A stretch of 5,723 bases of DNA from NCBI GenBank assembly GCA_021823555.1, contig JAKANW010000233.1:1-5723 (forward strand). Direction: 5' to 3'. This document shows, piece by piece, positions 4,887 to 5,723 of this stretch (position 1 is the stretch's first letter; each line of letters opens with the position of its first letter). Source of the DNA: Chloroflexota bacterium. GTDB taxonomy: Bacteria; Chloroflexota; Anaerolineae; Anaerolineales; Villigracilaceae. The notes under the pieces are model-generated. The model was not told where the DNA came from. It did no database searches and worked only from the letters and a program-made list of their open reading frames with translations. A program made the translations under genes and the position numbers.

Positions 4887-5723
4887 GAGAGGGCGATAAA
4901 TACATCTTCAAGCGCCGGTGGGATGGAGCGCAGTTCGGTCACCTTGCCGCCCGCCGCGCTGATTTCTTCTGGCAGGCGAGCGATCACAATCTCGGCTGTT
5001 TCCTCCCGTACACGCAGGTGCAGGCGGTCGCCAAAAGCAGCCACGTCTTCCACGTCCACATCCTGATGCGCAATGTGACGCATGAGCGGGAGCGGTTCGC
5101 CGCGCAATTCGAGGACGCGGTTGGACAGTCGGGCGCGCAAATTGCCGGGCGTATCCTCAGCGATAATGCGGCCTGCCTTCATAAAGCCGATGCGATGACA
5201 GCGGGAGGCTTCATCCATATAGGGAGTGGAGATGAGAACGCTTACCCCACCCCCCTCTTTCTCTTCCCCAAAATTCTCCGAATTTGAGGGGAGATGGAGG
5301 GGGGTGGATACCAGTTTAATCACCAACTGCCAGAAATCCTGGCGCGTGACAGGGTCCACGCCTGTGGTAGGTTCGTCCAGCAAAAGCAGGCGCGGACGCG
5401 TCACGAGGGCGGAGGCCAGACCGAGCTTCTGCTTCATACCGCCGGAGAGTTGCCCGGCGCGGCGATCCTTGAAGCTGGCAAGGCCAACAAACTCGAGGAT
5501 CTCCATGGAACGCGGCAGCCACTCTTTGGAGGAAAGTCCGCGCACTTCGGCAAAAAAACGGATGTTCTCGAGGACACTCAAGTCTTCATACAACGAGAAA
5601 CGCTGGGAGAGATACCCGATCTGCGAACGGCCTTCTTCCGGCTGGCGCAGCATGTCAAAACCACAAATGTGGATTTGGCCCGAGGTCGGCAATAACGCCC
5701 CGACCAGCAGCCGCATGGTGGTG
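4868..5723 (-). CDS. ABC transporter ATP-binding protein, YbhF N-terminal-half-like, 5' partial, with in-frame palindromic insertion
   Basis: The gene runs off the right edge. Two Thr codons before the Met at 5716 read as the tail of Walker A (GKTTTM), so roughly 45-50 N-terminal residues are missing. Numbering from that Met: Q-loop Gln38 in LSQRF, canonical signature LSGGM 90-94, Walker B LLLLDEP 110-116 with Glu115, D-loop TGVD 118-121, and a switch loop reading STPYMDEA, where Pro165 replaces the usual His. The C-terminus PALEDVFIALSE matches ABC-2 type ATPases. Compared with the downstream paralogue, the stretch from the FW pair after the D-loop to the switch loop is 36 rather than 19 residues when both ends are counted in this protein and its partner respectively, about 18 extra by alignment, rich in Gly, Glu and Ser and encoded by a 61-bp palindrome. 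The frame stays open. It most likely supplies the first ATPase domain of a split YbhF-like exporter. Confidence 0.9.
   Translation of the reverse strand, partial: TTMRLLVGALLPTSGQIHICGFDMLRQPEEGRSQIGYLSQRFSLYEDLSVLENIRFFAEVRGLSSKEWLPRSMEILEFVGLASFKDRRAGQLSGGMKQKLGLASALVTRPRLLLLDEPTTGVDPVTRQDFWQLVIKLVSTPLHLPSNSENFGEEKEGGGVSVLISTPYMDEASRCHRIGFMKAGRIIAEDTPGNLRARLSNRVLELRGEPLPLMRHIAHQDVDVEDVAAFGDRLHLRVREETAEIVIARLPEEISAAGGKVTELRSIPPALEDVFIALSETNHD
5247..5307. repeat. 61-bp imperfect palindrome inserted in frame in the ABC gene
   Basis: The outer arms pair perfectly over 11 bp: CCACCCCCCTC (5247-5257) with its complement at 5297-5307. An inner stem pairs CCCC (5266-5269) with GGGG (5288-5291), and the tip pairs AAATT (5271-5275) with AATTT (5281-5285) around the loop CTCCG. 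The whole can fold into one long hairpin. TACC occurs on both sides (5243-5246 and 5309-5312), a possible target duplication, though removing one copy plus the element would leave the protein about four residues shorter than its paralogue, so the exact borders are uncertain. The composition, C-rich on one arm and G-rich on the other, is unlike the surrounding codons. Confidence 0.8.

Noticed and set aside
4303..4899. A 198-codon plus-strand open frame opposite the downstream ABC gene
   Set aside because: It is antisense to an ATPase with every expected motif, and its product has no recognisable family features.
4876..4911. A 12-residue longer start for the downstream ABC protein
   Set aside because: The ATG read from 4875 has a well-placed GGAG and begins the normal ABC domain; the extension lies inside the upstream gene and adds only a basic tail.

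Overview
The window is about 5.7 kb of bacterial chromosome of moderate to fairly high G+C, densely packed with ordinary genes. It most resembles a member of the Chloroflexota, probably Anaerolineae. That placement is inference from memory: it rests on the gene families (a YbhF-like pair of ATPases, a B-box zinc-finger membrane protein beside a PspC protein, a GyrI-like protein) and on a short dispersed repeat with a CCTGAGCG...GTCGAAGG core that I associate with that group. No rRNA, tRNA, CRISPR array or transposase gene is visible.

Left part, 1-3083, plus strand. Four closely spaced genes probably form one transcription unit: the 3' part of an uncharacterised, probably alpha/alpha-toroid protein; a membrane-anchored alpha/beta hydrolase of the proline-iminopeptidase type; a GyrI-like domain protein; and a YjbQ/UPF0047 protein. 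The first three are 15-24 bp apart. An 83-bp gap filled by a palindromic repeat separates the third from the fourth.

Middle, 3084-3969, plus strand. A likely extended -10 promoter opens a leader of about 130 nt with two hairpins. It is followed by a small B-box-like zinc-binding protein with two membrane helices and then a single-domain PspC protein. A strong hairpin with T-rich flanks ends this unit and also serves the convergent genes on the other side.

Right part, 3970-5723, minus strand. Two ABC ATPase genes overlap by 8 bp (ATGACTGA). They match the two halves of the fused ATPase YbhF. The upstream gene runs off the right edge just after its Walker A motif. No permease gene follows, so any membrane partners must lie to the right or elsewhere.

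The most notable signal is a set of short repeats in and between genes. A 61-bp imperfect palindrome sits in frame inside the upstream ATPase gene and coincides with about 18 extra residues between the D-loop and the switch loop. An 18-nt repeat sits in frame inside the zinc-finger gene and encodes PSTTLR. A close relative of that 18-mer (17/18 identical once a 5-nt duplication is removed) is the loop of the intergenic palindrome before yjbQ. This looks like small mobile palindromes that are tolerated inside proteins, comparable to the Rickettsia palindromic elements. The two ATPases also appear to place both degenerate motifs in one composite ATP site.
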